Positions 36,685 through 45,736 of a stretch of 64,000 nucleotides of DNA are shown piece by piece. A program made the translations under genes and the position numbers. Position 1 is the first letter of the stretch. The number at the start of each line of letters is the position of its first letter. Below the pieces are notes generated by a model that saw only the letters and a list, made by a program, of their open reading frames with translations, made no database searches and was not told the origin of the DNA. Origin of the DNA: Pseudoxanthomonas indica (GTDB taxonomy: Bacteria; Pseudomonadota; Gammaproteobacteria; Xanthomonadales; Xanthomonadaceae); NCBI RefSeq assembly GCF_900167565.1, contig NZ_FUZV01000001.1, forward strand, positions 186,001 through 250,000, given 5' to 3'.

Positions 36685-37017
36685 TGATTCAAACCCCTGT
36701 CGGTCGAGTCCCCAAGTGGGGGACATGAAGAGAACGTCACGGAAGCCGCGACGGACCGAACTATAGGGGATGACGAGCGCGTGACGATGACCAATTGGTC
36801 TAACTGTGAACTCGCTCAAATTCACATGCTTATGACATTCAGAAACGCGGCAAATCCAGCGCTTTTAGTGAACCCACCGAAATGGCCGAGTCCGCTCAAA
36901 CGTTAGCGTCGCGCGAAATCGCGGCGGGCTCATGCACGCATTGCGCAGTTCAGATGGCCGCGGCACACGGGCTCTACGGCAGCGCGGGAAAGCGTGGCCT
37001 TCTGCCCGCGCAATCGC
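36685..37017 (-). promoter_or_regulatory. 333-base intergenic region with palindromes ahead of the beta-helix gene
   Basis: No gene is supported here and the stretch is visibly more A+T-rich than its surroundings. Reading on the minus strand there is a possible extended -10 (CCCTATAGT, TATAGT opposite 36760-36765). Upstream of it are the perfect palindrome GACCAATTGGTC (36789-36800) and an inverted pair GTGAA/TTCAC ten bases apart (36806-36825). If transcription starts near 36753, these are centred at about -41 and -62, usual activator positions. Suggestive only. Confidence 0.35.
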
Positions 37018-38139
37018 TCAGGGCAGCTGGTTGCTCCGATCCACCTGGATCGCCGAAGCGCTGCGCGCCACATCCACATGCATCCAGCCGCGCTCGCCAC
37101 GCGCCTGTTTCGCCAGCGTCGGTGCGTTGCCGCTGAAGCGGTTGTGCGCCAGCCTGACCTGGCTGCTGCGGCCGTGCACGGCGACGCCGCGCAGGCCATT
37201 GTCGCGGATGTCGTTGTCTTCGATCACGCAGTCGTGCGCGTCCTGCAGCAGCAGGCCGGCGCCGCGATTGGCCAGCAGCTGGCAACCGCGCACCTGCACC
37301 TTGCGGCTGCGGGTGTAGAGCTGGATGCCGGCACCGTGATTGCCGCGTGCCAGGCACTCCTGGATCAGCACCTCCTCGGCCACGTCGCCGGGATCCGGCT
37401 CGACGTCGATGCCGCAGCCGGGCAGCACCCCGCCGGTGTCCAGAAACGAGGACCGCAGCACGCGCACCTGCCGTGACCGGCCGATGGTCAGGCCCTGGCG
37501 GCGATTGCGTTGGCAGACCACGCCGCTGACGAGCACATCGCGACTGGGCTGCGGGCGCACGCCGGAGATGCCACCAATCGAGATGCCGTCACCCCAGCAG
37601 CGCTGGATGTCCAGATCGCGCAGGGTGACCCGCTGCCCGCCTCTGACCATGATCCCGTGGCCCCACTCGCCGGTCTGCGCACGATGGCGATCACGCTCGC
37701 CATAGATGTGCCCACCGGAGACCTCGACGTCTTCCACCCCATGCAGGGACAGCACGTACGCACGCGGCGCCGCATTGGGAATCGCGACCAGCCACGCGTC
37801 GGGATCCAGTTGCAGGTGCATGCGATCACGCAACTTCAGACTGCGCAGCGCATTGACGAGGTAATGACCGGCCGGCACACGAACGGTACCGCCGGCTTCC
37901 GGCAGCGCGTCGATGGCCGCCTGCAGGAAGCGGGTCTCATCGTCGCGGCCGGCACCGCTGGCGCCGAACTTGCGCACGTCGATCACCGCCGCGCCACGCT
38001 GTCGCGCCGACGGCGTGACGGCAGCTGCGCCAAGCCACGGCAGCGCCGGCAGCAGCGCCAGCATCTGCAGCATGCGGCGGCGATCCCGCTGGGTCGGGTG
38101 CGACCAGTGCCCGGGCGAATCCATCTGCGGTGCCTGCAT
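37018..38139 (-). CDS. Second right-handed beta-helix repeat protein
   Basis: 373 residues, clearly paralogous to the protein at 35497: shared segments include 'RKFGASGAGRDDETRFLQAA', '[20 protein letters not shown]' and 'CGIDVEPDPGD'. The N-terminus has three consecutive Arg (DRRRMLQMLALLPALPWLG), so Tat or Sec export is likely although the Tat consensus is weaker. It lies ten bases after the asparagine-synthetase-like gene. The start may be at 38139 or five codons later. The pair might form a two-enzyme tailoring system, or one may have lost activity. Confidence 0.87.
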   Translation of the reverse strand: MQAPQMDSPGHWSHPTQRDRRRMLQMLALLPALPWLGAAAVTPSARQRGAAVIDVRKFGASGAGRDDETRFLQAAIDALPEAGGTVRVPAGHYLVNALRSLKLRDRMHLQLDPDAWLVAIPNAAPRAYVLSLHGVEDVEVSGGHIYGERDRHRAQTGEWGHGIMVRGGQRVTLRDLDIQRCWGDGISIGGISGVRPQPSRDVLVSGVVCQRNRRQGLTIGRSRQVRVLRSSFLDTGGVLPGCGIDVEPDPGDVAEEVLIQECLARGNHGAGIQLYTRSRKVQVRGCQLLANRGAGLLLQDAHDCVIEDNDIRDNGLRGVAVHGRSSQVRLAHNRFSGNAPTLAKQARGERGWMHVDVARSASAIQVDRSNQLP

Positions 38140-38148
38140 GCCGCGCCG

Positions 38149-39564
38149 TCAGTGCCGCGCGTGCGCCGCCGCCAGACCGGCCTCGGCACGACGCGCCAGC
38201 AGCCACGGCAGCACGATCGCCAGCAGATAGAACTTGGAGGCGTGGTACTTGTTGTCCAGGCGCCGGCGATTGCGATCCAGCCAACGGGTGGCGCCCGGCA
38301 GCAGATCGTCCAGGCGCACGGCGAAATCGCGCACCTGGTCGAAGCGCTGCGCCGCCAGCCCGCTCACATCGAAACGGAAGCTGCCCTTGCGCTGCACGTA
38401 CGGCAGCTCGCCGAAGTGGCTGGCGATATGGCGACGAATCAGCATCTTGTTGACCCCGGTTTCCGGATCCACCTTCTGCCGACGCGGTACTTCGTGGTGC
38501 ACCCATTCGCGCAGGTCCGGATCGCAGAACGGGTAGGCCGCCTCCAGCCCCAGTGCGTGCGAGGTGTACAGGCCCTTGGCGAAGGCGCCGGCGGAACCGG
38601 CGATCGACATCGACATGTCGCGCCATTCCCACGAGGTGGTGGCCGAACCAATCTCCTCGCGGAACAGCGCCAGCCGCGCGTGCGAGCGCTCGGCCATCGG
38701 CGCACCGAACAGTTCATCGACCTCGGCGTCGCTGAAGCGCGAGCCTGGAAACACCCGCTCGATCGGGTGCATCTGCAAGGTGCCCAGCAGGAAGCACAGC
38801 TGGAAGTTGCGTTCCAAACCAGGCAAGGCGGTGATGTCCAGCGGCATGCGCAGGCCGCGCGCCAGTTGCGCCAGCAGCCAGTGCTGCCGATCGGTGGGCG
38901 TGCCGAAATAGCTGTCCGAGCCGAGGCCGTCGATGATGCCATCGCCGCCGTGCAGCTTGATCTCGGTACCCAGGTCGGCGTACGAGAGCAGCGCGAAGTC
39001 GGCGGTCAGCAGCGGCATCGAGGCCACCAGGTTGAGATAACGATCGTAGGCGCGTCCCGGATCGCAGATCAGCACCTCGTGGCGCAGGCCGAGCTTGTCG
39101 GCCACCGCGCTGGCCGATTCGATCTCGTTTTCCTCGCGCCCGCCCAGATAGGTGATGCAGGTGACGTCCGGGCGGGCGTCGCGCAGGGCGATCGCCAGGG
39201 TGGTGGAATCCTTGCCGCCGCTCTGCAGCAACCACGGCGACTGCATCGACGCGCAGCTGTGGCGGATCGCATCCACCAGCTTCTGGTGATAGACCGCGAT
39301 CCAGTCCTGCGGATGCGCGGCCACTTCCGGCACCTCGCCGGCATTGCGCCATTTGAACTTGAACAACGGCTCCGAGCGCATGTCGTGCTGCGGACTGAAG
39401 CCGAAGGTCACCAGTTTGACGTCCTCGTAGATTGAATGCGGCGGGTAGACGAACGCGTTGCGCAGCAAATCCGCCACCGAGACGGTGTCGATTTGCCGGC
39501 CACTGCCGGCGGCGATGTCCGAGAAGTCCGGTTTGCCGTAGTACGGCGACATCGTGATCTGCAT
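38149..39564 (-). CDS. Asparagine synthetase B-like protein lacking the glutaminase domain
   Basis: 471 residues, AAGGAG ahead of the ATG. The ATP-pyrophosphatase P-loop is SGGKDS (about 115-120, where AsnB has SGGLDS), followed by 'YLGGREENEIESASAVADKL', 'DGLGSDSYFG' and 'LGLEAAYPFCDPDLREWV', the order of AsnB. The N-terminal glutaminase half with its catalytic Cys2 is absent, replaced by about 100 unrelated residues. It would need free ammonia, an amine or another nucleophile. In this locus it may amidate a uronic acid or acyl group of the repeat unit; that is inference. Confidence 0.85.
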   Translation of the reverse strand: MQITMSPYYGKPDFSDIAAGSGRQIDTVSVADLLRNAFVYPPHSIYEDVKLVTFGFSPQHDMRSEPLFKFKWRNAGEVPEVAAHPQDWIAVYHQKLVDAIRHSCASMQSPWLLQSGGKDSTTLAIALRDARPDVTCITYLGGREENEIESASAVADKLGLRHEVLICDPGRAYDRYLNLVASMPLLTADFALLSYADLGTEIKLHGGDGIIDGLGSDSYFGTPTDRQHWLLAQLARGLRMPLDITALPGLERNFQLCFLLGTLQMHPIERVFPGSRFSDAEVDELFGAPMAERSHARLALFREEIGSATTSWEWRDMSMSIAGSAGAFAKGLYTSHALGLEAAYPFCDPDLREWVHHEVPRRQKVDPETGVNKMLIRRHIASHFGELPYVQRKGSFRFDVSGLAAQRFDQVRDFAVRLDDLLPGATRWLDRNRRRLDNKYHASKFYLLAIVLPWLLARRAEAGLAAAHARH

Positions 39565-39574
39565 GGAGGCTCCT

Positions 39575-41830
39575 TCAGCGGGCCCGCGCCGCCTTCGGCG
39601 CAGGCAGGTATTCGTAGTAGGTGTAGGCGTAGGTGCCGGCGCCGCGCTTCTCCACGCCGTTGAATATCGCACCCTTCACTTCCACGCCGTTCTGTTCCAG
39701 GCGCTGCTTGGCCAGCGCGATCTCGCGCTGCTGGTTCAGGCCGAAGCGCACCACCAGCAGGGAGGTGCCGGCATGCTGGCCAATCACCGCGGCATCGGTC
39801 ACCGCCAGCACCGGCGGGGTATCGATCAGCACGATGTCGAACTCCTTGGCCACGGTCTTGAGCATGGCGTCGAAGTTGTCATGCATCAGCAACTCCGAGG
39901 GCGTGGACGGAATCGCGCCGCGCGAGATGAAGGACAGGTTCTCGGCGCCCTGGACCTTGCGGATCGCCTCGTCCAGTTCGATCCGGCCCAGGATCAGATC
40001 CGACAGGCCGTTTTCCCAGCGCACGCCCACGGCGTCATGCAGGGTGCCGCGGCGCATGTCGGCATCGATCAGCAGCACCCGCTGACCGGTCTGGGCGATG
40101 GTCACCGCCAGGTTGGCGCAGACGAAAGTCTTGCCCACGCCGGGGCTGGGCGCGGTGATCATCAGCAGGTTGTTGCGGGTCTTCATGCGCGCGAAATGCA
40201 GGCTGGTGCGCAGCGTGCGCAGGGCTTCCATCGCCAGATCGGTCGGCGCGCTCAGGGCCAGCAGGCGCTGGCGGCGATCCTTGCGGTGGTGATGGCGGCT
40301 CTGGGTCAGTTCGCGACCACGCTCGCTGAAGGGAATGGAGGCGTACACCGGCAGGCCGAGCAGCTCGATGTCGACCGGATCTTCCACGCCACGGCGGAAC
40401 AGCTGGCGCATCAGCGCCAGCGCGATCATCAGCACCGCGCCAATCGCCGTGCCGGCCAGCAGCACCGGGATCGGTTTGGGCCAGGCCGGACTGTTGAGAT
40501 TGACCGCGGCCGGATCGATCACCCGCGCATTGCCGACCGCGCTGGCCTTGGCGATGTTCAACTGCTGCGCCTGATCGAGCAGGGTGGCGTAAGTGGCGTT
40601 GGTCACTTCCACGTCACGATTGAGGCGGAACAGGCCCTGCTGGGTATCCGGCAGATGCTTGATCTGCCCCTGCAGGCCATTGCGCTCGCCCTGGAACTGG
40701 TTGATCTGCTGCTGCAGCGCCTTGTAGGTCGGATGCGACGGAGTGAAGCGGTTGGCCACTTCGGTCATCTGGATGCGAAGCTGCTGGATGCTCGAATCCA
40801 GTGCGATCGACTGATCCAGCAAGGCGCGGTTCTGCACCGCCACGTCCAGGGTCTGGGTGCGGGTCTGGAACGCATTCAAGGCCGCCTGTGCCTTGGCCAG
40901 TTCATCGCGGACCTTGGGCAGCTGCTCGGTGACGAACTTCAGCCGGCTGGCCGCTTCGGCCGAGGTGCGCTGCACGTTCTGCTGCACGTAGGCGGTGGTA
41001 ACTTCATCCAGCACCTGACGCGCACGCTCCGGATCGGCGTTGGCGTAGGTCAGGTTGATCACGCCGGAGTTGCGGCCCTGCTCGGTGGCGCTGATGTCCT
41101 GCTTGAGCTGCGCCATCACCGTGTTGGGATCGCGGCGGGTCACGTCGAAGCGCATGCCCGGATGGGCGGCAAGTTTTTCCACCTGCAGGGTCACGCCATT
41201 GCTCTGGGTGGTGCTGCCTGCCCTGCCCTGCACCAGCACGCGGCCGTCGGAGGTGGTCAGGATGTAGCGGCCGGCCTGGCCGGCGACCAGCGACAGCGGC
41301 GCGCCGATCAGATCGCGCGGCACCTCGAACTTGCCAATCTGCAGGTCCTCGCCGCCCCAGCCATAGCCCTGCATGCCCAGCCACGGCGACGCCAGCGTGC
41401 CCGGATGCGAAGCCTGGTAACGGCGGGCGATGAAGTCACCCACCAACGGCAGGCGCACCGGTTTGATGTCGATGTCCAAATCCAGCTGCTGCATGGCCTC
41501 GCCCAGCACGCGGCGCGAGGTCAGCAGCTGCACTTCGGTGGTGCCCGGCGCGGCGACCGGCAACGGTCCCTGCATCGCGGCGGTGGTGTTGACGCCCGGC
41601 GGAATCGCCGGCCGGTTCTCCACCTGCACCACGGCGTTGGCTTCGTAGGTCGGCGTGACCACGGCCAGATACAACAGGCTGGCCAGGAAGAAGCCGGCCG
41701 TACCCAACAGGATCAGGCGCTTGTTCTCGCCCAGGGTCGCCACCAGCGTGGGCAGATCCACGTCGTCATCGCGGGTCACCGACAGTTCCGGCGCCGGTGT
41801 CAGCGGTCGCGTCATCAGTTGCGTGGCCAT
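39575..41830 (-). CDS. wzc: Polysaccharide co-polymerase and tyrosine autokinase (Wzc/GumC-like)
   Basis: 751 residues. A Wzz domain lies between membrane helices at about 38-58 and 455-475, with a long coiled-coil part (about 270-420). The C-terminal BY-kinase domain has Walker A (PSPGVGKT, about 561-568), Walker A' (LLIDADMRRG, about 586-595), Walker B (VLIDTPP, about 667-673) and a Tyr cluster (YAYTYYEY, about 734-741) that is autophosphorylated. It controls chain length and export with Wza; the Wzb-like phosphatase at 44475 would reverse its phosphorylation. Ribosome site GAGGTAA. Confidence 0.95.
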   Translation of the reverse strand: MATQLMTRPLTPAPELSVTRDDDVDLPTLVATLGENKRLILLGTAGFFLASLLYLAVVTPTYEANAVVQVENRPAIPPGVNTTAAMQGPLPVAAPGTTEVQLLTSRRVLGEAMQQLDLDIDIKPVRLPLVGDFIARRYQASHPGTLASPWLGMQGYGWGGEDLQIGKFEVPRDLIGAPLSLVAGQAGRYILTTSDGRVLVQGRAGSTTQSNGVTLQVEKLAAHPGMRFDVTRRDPNTVMAQLKQDISATEQGRNSGVINLTYANADPERARQVLDEVTTAYVQQNVQRTSAEAASRLKFVTEQLPKVRDELAKAQAALNAFQTRTQTLDVAVQNRALLDQSIALDSSIQQLRIQMTEVANRFTPSHPTYKALQQQINQFQGERNGLQGQIKHLPDTQQGLFRLNRDVEVTNATYATLLDQAQQLNIAKASAVGNARVIDPAAVNLNSPAWPKPIPVLLAGTAIGAVLMIALALMRQLFRRGVEDPVDIELLGLPVYASIPFSERGRELTQSRHHHRKDRRQRLLALSAPTDLAMEALRTLRTSLHFARMKTRNNLLMITAPSPGVGKTFVCANLAVTIAQTGQRVLLIDADMRRGTLHDAVGVRWENGLSDLILGRIELDEAIRKVQGAENLSFISRGAIPSTPSELLMHDNFDAMLKTVAKEFDIVLIDTPPVLAVTDAAVIGQHAGTSLLVVRFGLNQQREIALAKQRLEQNGVEVKGAIFNGVEKRGAGTYAYTYYEYLPAPKAARAR

Positions 41831-41871
41831 GGGTTGTTACCTCATTGCTTGCATGAAAAATCGAAAGGGGT

Positions 41872-44226
41872 TCAGGAGGCCTGGCGTACGCCATAAGCCA
41901 GCGGATGCGGCTCGCTCTCGCCTTCGGCGGCGACATCGCCACCGTGCAGGCGCAGCAGCGCATCGAGCACGCCGCTGCTGGTGTCGGTGGGGCGCTCGGC
42001 AGCCGCCACCTGCATGGCGTTGAGGGCTTCGGGCTCGTTGCTCAGAACACTCAGAACGCGTCCGGCGATGGTGACCGGGCTGACCCCGATCACCGTGCAA
42101 CCGTGGTCGTCGAGCACATCGCCGTCGCCGTCCTCGCGCGCCAACAACACCGGCTTGCCGAGCAGGCGGCTTTCGCATGGCAGGCCCGGGCCGGCCAGGA
42201 TGAGTTGCGCGCGATCCAGCAGGTGGATCCAGGCCAGGTAGTCGGCCACTTCGGCGATGTGCACATTGGCGAAGGCGCGCAGCGCTTCGGCCGGCGAGGT
42301 GCTGGGCGGCGTCCGGTCCATCGCCCAGAGGATGTCCAGGTCAGGACGTCGACGCGCCACCATTTCCAGGGCTTCGGCCACCGCGCTCTCGTTGTCCACG
42401 GCGGGCTCACCGGGTGCCGTCTCGACCGGCGGCGCGGTCAACACCAGCAACAGGCCGTGGCCCTCGCGCAGGAACGGAAAACGCTTGTCCAGGGCACGGC
42501 CCAGTGCGGGCTGCTGGCGCAGGCTCTGGATGCCGGCGTGCAGCGCCTGGCTGCTGATCGCGTCCTGCACCATCACTCGTTCGGCCGGCACGCCTTCCAG
42601 CAGCAGGCGCTGGCCGGTGCCTTCGCTGGCGGCAATATGCAGCGCGGCAAGCGACTGCACGATCCGCCGGCTGGCGTCGTTCGGCCAATGCGAAGGCGCC
42701 GCCGCCGGGCTGTCCGCGTCCACACACACCACCGGCACGTCTTCGGCATGCGCCGCCAGGCTCAGGGCAAAACTGGCCGGCGCGTTGCCGGGCACCAGCA
42801 CCACGTCGGGTTTGACCTGCTGGAACAGTTCGCGCACACCCGCCGCCATGGCTTCGGCGCCGCCCTCGCCGGTCAGGCGACCATCGGCGTGCAGGCCGAA
42901 CAGCTTCAGCGCCGCTTCGCCATCCACGCCGGGCACGTCGGACAGGCAGACGCTGGCGTCGAAGCGCGCATCGGCATTGAGTCGTTGCGCGATCGGTGCG
43001 ACGCCGAAGGATTCGGGCGTGGCCGCGACCAGGCAAAGCGCGCGCACCGGCGCGATGGCGCCGTGGGCCGGATGCGGATAAGGCTCGTGGTCTTCGCCAC
43101 TGGCAATCAACGAGCCGCGTGCGGCACTGGCGCCCAGGTGCGCCGCCAGCGGTTGCCGCGCATGCCACAGCGCACTGGGCCGCCACACGAACCCGCGCTT
43201 GCGCAGATCCAGCAAGCGCGGCAAGCCCAGCACATACAGCACGGTGGCGGCGACAAACGCGGCCAGGTTGAGCGGATCCGGCACGCTGCGCAGCAGGTAG
43301 CCGATCAACGCGAGCAGCGCACCGCCACTGACGATGAGCACCAGGGTCAGCCGCGACGGCAGCCCGGCATCAATCATCAGGTGATGCAGATGCTGGCGAT
43401 CCGCGCCAAACGGCGATCGGCCCAGGCGCATGCGCCGGTACATCACCGCCAGCGTGTCCATCACCGGCAGCGCCACGCACCACAGCACGTCCACCGGCGC
43501 CAGCCGGCCGACGCGCGAGTGGCTCAGGTAGATCAGGCTCCAGCCGAGCAGGAAGCCGATCATCGTGCTGCCGGCATCGCCCATGAACACCTTGCGGCCG
43601 TCGGGCCAGCCCAGGTTGACCAGGATGTAGGGAATCAGGGCCGCAAACAGGATCTGCAGCATGAACATCACGCCGACGAACGCCCAGCCGGCGCGGTCGT
43701 ACATCAACACCGCGGCGATGCAGACCATCGCCACCGACGCGGCGAGGCCGTCGATGCCATCGAGCATGTTGAAAGCGTTGATCAAGCCGATCACGGCGAA
43801 GATCGTCAGCGGGATGCCGATGATGCCGATGCGGAAATGATCCGCCGGCAGCAGCCCGCCAAAGTTGTCGACGTAATAGCCGGTGCTGAGGATCACCAGC
43901 CCGACGATCGCCGACTCGGTGAACAAGCGCGTGCGTACGCTGAGGTTGGCCACGTCATCGGCCACACCCACCGCCACGATCAGCGCACCGCCCACCATCA
44001 GGCTCATGACGAAGCGATCCAGGTAACCCAGATAACCCAGTCCCACCAGCGTGCCGATGAAGAAGCAGATGCCGCCGATCAACGGCACGCGGCCGTTGTG
44101 CTGTTTGCGCAGGTCGGGCTTGTCCACCAGCCCCACTTTGCGCGCCCAGGGACGCATCGAGAAGATGGCGAACAAGGTCACTGCCAACGCAATCGCGCTG
44201 GCCGCGATGATTCGGGGGTGCTCCAT
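41872..44226 (-). CDS. WecA-like phosphoglycosyltransferase fused to a degenerate WecB-like epimerase domain
   Basis: 784 residues. Residues 1-340 form a WecA/TagO-type enzyme of about eleven helices that loads a sugar-1-phosphate on undecaprenyl phosphate: Asp pair VADDVANL (90-91), NMLDGIDG (156/159), VFMGDAGS (217) and HLHHL (279-283) are present. Residues about 394-735 look like a UDP-GlcNAc 2-epimerase fold ('SFGVAPIAQRLNADARFDAS', 'LAGPGLPCESRLLGKPVLLA'), but by eye the catalytic residues are changed: HGDT to PGNA, HVEAG to CVDAD, PEExNR to PNDASR, HRRE to PPVE. It likely starts the repeat unit and is first in the operon. Confidence 0.85.
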   Translation of the reverse strand: MEHPRIIAASAIALAVTLFAIFSMRPWARKVGLVDKPDLRKQHNGRVPLIGGICFFIGTLVGLGYLGYLDRFVMSLMVGGALIVAVGVADDVANLSVRTRLFTESAIVGLVILSTGYYVDNFGGLLPADHFRIGIIGIPLTIFAVIGLINAFNMLDGIDGLAASVAMVCIAAVLMYDRAGWAFVGVMFMLQILFAALIPYILVNLGWPDGRKVFMGDAGSTMIGFLLGWSLIYLSHSRVGRLAPVDVLWCVALPVMDTLAVMYRRMRLGRSPFGADRQHLHHLMIDAGLPSRLTLVLIVSGGALLALIGYLLRSVPDPLNLAAFVAATVLYVLGLPRLLDLRKRGFVWRPSALWHARQPLAAHLGASAARGSLIASGEDHEPYPHPAHGAIAPVRALCLVAATPESFGVAPIAQRLNADARFDASVCLSDVPGVDGEAALKLFGLHADGRLTGEGGAEAMAAGVRELFQQVKPDVVLVPGNAPASFALSLAAHAEDVPVVCVDADSPAAAPSHWPNDASRRIVQSLAALHIAASEGTGQRLLLEGVPAERVMVQDAISSQALHAGIQSLRQQPALGRALDKRFPFLREGHGLLLVLTAPPVETAPGEPAVDNESAVAEALEMVARRRPDLDILWAMDRTPPSTSPAEALRAFANVHIAEVADYLAWIHLLDRAQLILAGPGLPCESRLLGKPVLLAREDGDGDVLDDHGCTVIGVSPVTIAGRVLSVLSNEPEALNAMQVAAAERPTDTSSGVLDALLRLHGGDVAAEGESEPHPLAYGVRQAS

Positions 44227-44474
44227 CCAGCCTTCCTCTTGTTTTGTGCTGCCCGTGGGGTTTGCTGTTTGCCGGCGTCCTGCCGGCGCTTGCCGCTCTG
44301 AAGCGAGCGCGTTCTCGTCCTGCGCGTGATGCGCGTTGCCAATCGTTCGTCCGTGGCAATCTACGAACAGCTTCTTGATGAGCGCATGAAAGGCGTGTGC
44401 ACGCAGAGCGTTTGATCAGCTCTGTGCAGGGGTATTCATGAACCACGGTTCATCCAAGCGGACTCTGCAAGCGC
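44227..44474 (-). promoter_or_regulatory. EPS operon upstream region with a 16-base palindrome
   Basis: The gap between the Wzb-like gene and the first EPS gene has no coding sequence. ATGAACC (44438-44444) and GGTTCAT (44447-44453) are perfect arms two bases apart, close to the stop of the phosphatase gene, and could be an operator or a short terminator. A GCCGGC-rich hairpin lies near 44273-44290. I could not fix a promoter. Confidence 0.35.
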
Positions 44475-44903
44475 TCAGGCGATGCGTGCACACCACAACT
44501 GTGCAGCTCGCTCGATCTGCTCGAATGCCTCTTCAAACGAGGCTTTCGGACGCCCGCAGGGGTCGCGGATCTCGCGCTGTCCATCCCATCGACCCAGCAG
44601 ATGCAGGCGTCCGCGCAAGGTCGGTGCGAGCGCCATCAACGCACGCGAATGCCGCTGCTCCATGGTCAGCACCAGTTCGGCATCGTCAATCATCGCGCGT
44701 TCGAACTGTCGAGCCTGGTGGTCATCGGCGGCGTAGCCCTGCTCACGCAGCACTTCGGCAGCGACGGGATGCACGCCGTCGCCAATCCGCGCGGCCAGGC
44801 CGGCCGAGGAGATGGCGAACCCATCCGGAAGCCGCCGGCGCAGAACGGCCTCGGCCATGGGGCTGCGGCAGATGTTGCCCACGCAGACGATCAGTATCTT
44901 CAT
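44475..44903 (-). CDS. wzb: Low-molecular-weight protein tyrosine phosphatase (Wzb-like)
   Basis: 142 residues. The signature CVGNICRS (CX5R(S)) is at the N-terminus and the general acid region appears as 'EIRDPCGRPKASFEEAF' (DP motif). It is the usual partner of Wzc-type kinases and lies upstream of the operon carrying wzc, in the same direction. Dephosphorylation of the Tyr cluster of Wzc is required for polymer export in known systems. Confidence 0.93.
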   Translation of the reverse strand: MKILIVCVGNICRSPMAEAVLRRRLPDGFAISSAGLAARIGDGVHPVAAEVLREQGYAADDHQARQFERAMIDDAELVLTMEQRHSRALMALAPTLRGRLHLLGRWDGQREIRDPCGRPKASFEEAFEQIERAAQLWCARIA

Positions 44904-44965
44904 CCGCCCAGAATGGACTGGCGGGTGTGCAGGGCGCGTCGCGTCTGGCGGACCCGGCCGCAGGT

Positions 44966-45259
44966 TCAGAATTCCTCGACGAACTCCACCGCCATGCCCA
45001 GCGCCTCGGCACTGCGGCTGATCACCTCGCGGACCTGCTCGCTGCTGCGGCGGTCCGGGGTTTCGATCTCCACCGCATGCACCCCACCCGAGCCCAGGTC
45101 ATCGACCAGGCCCGCCGAGCTGGAGTCATCGTCGTCCATGTGCGGCATCAGGTCCGCGACCTCTTCCACCCGTTCTATGCCTTCGATGCCATGCACCACG
45201 CTCATGACGGCGTTGGCATCGGTTTCGCTGCCGGTCAAACGCACACGCAGAACGGGCAT
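44966..45259 (-). CDS. Hypothetical protein, acidic
   Basis: 97 residues, start at 45259 with AGGAGAG upstream. I do not recognise the family. The pattern 'PVLRVRLTGSETDANAVMSV' followed by 'VEEVADLMPHMDDDD' and an ending 'ALGMAVEFVEEF' suggests a small alpha/beta ferredoxin-like or ACT-like fold split by an acidic loop (DDDDSSS). No signal peptide. It is followed by the phosphatase gene after about 60 bases and may be co-transcribed. Confidence 0.7.
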   Translation of the reverse strand: MPVLRVRLTGSETDANAVMSVVHGIEGIERVEEVADLMPHMDDDDSSSAGLVDDLGSGGVHAVEIETPDRRSSEQVREVISRSAEALGMAVEFVEEF

Positions 45260-45406
45260 GCCACTCTCCTGGGATTCCATGGTCAAGGTCCATCGGATAA
45301 CCGGCACGGCGGCAAAAGCACGTGAAGGCGGAAAGTGGCTTTTCCATGACGCGGTCTTGATGCGCGGCACGTCACTGTAGGCGCATGCCAACCGAGAACC
45401 GCCCCC

Positions 45407-45736
45407 ATGGCCCGGATCAGCAACGATGCTCGCATCGCCGAGTTGGAAGCCGCGTGTCTGCATCTTCGGCAGACCCAGTGCGATCGCCTGCAGAGCCAGG
45501 ACGAAATTCTCAAGCGGGTGCTGACCCAGTTTGGCCGCCTGCAGGGACAGTTCGCGGTGATGGGCTACGTGGCGTCCACGCTGATGCAGGCGGTGGAAGA
45601 TCCGGTGCGGCTGCGGCTTACCGCCTGCCTGCAGGTCGCCGCCGAAAACTTCCCGATCGGCCTGCCACCCAATTTCGAGGACGGGTTCCGCGAATCGGCC
45701 GAAGCCTTGATTCCCGATATCTGGGATCTGCGCTGA
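45407..45736 (+). CDS. Hypothetical protein with coiled coil
   Basis: 109 residues, start MARISNDARIAELEAACLHL. The first 45 residues look like a coiled coil ('LQSQDEILKRVLTQFGRLQG'); the rest is short and helical. Not recognised. Its TGA overlaps the CTG that may start the next small gene. Confidence 0.6.
   Translation: MARISNDARIAELEAACLHLRQTQCDRLQSQDEILKRVLTQFGRLQGQFAVMGYVASTLMQAVEDPVRLRLTACLQVAAENFPIGLPPNFEDGFRESAEALIPDIWDLR

Noticed and set aside
41905..44301. A 798-codon open frame on the plus strand
   Set aside because: Antisense to the WecA fusion gene; composition typical of a shadow frame.
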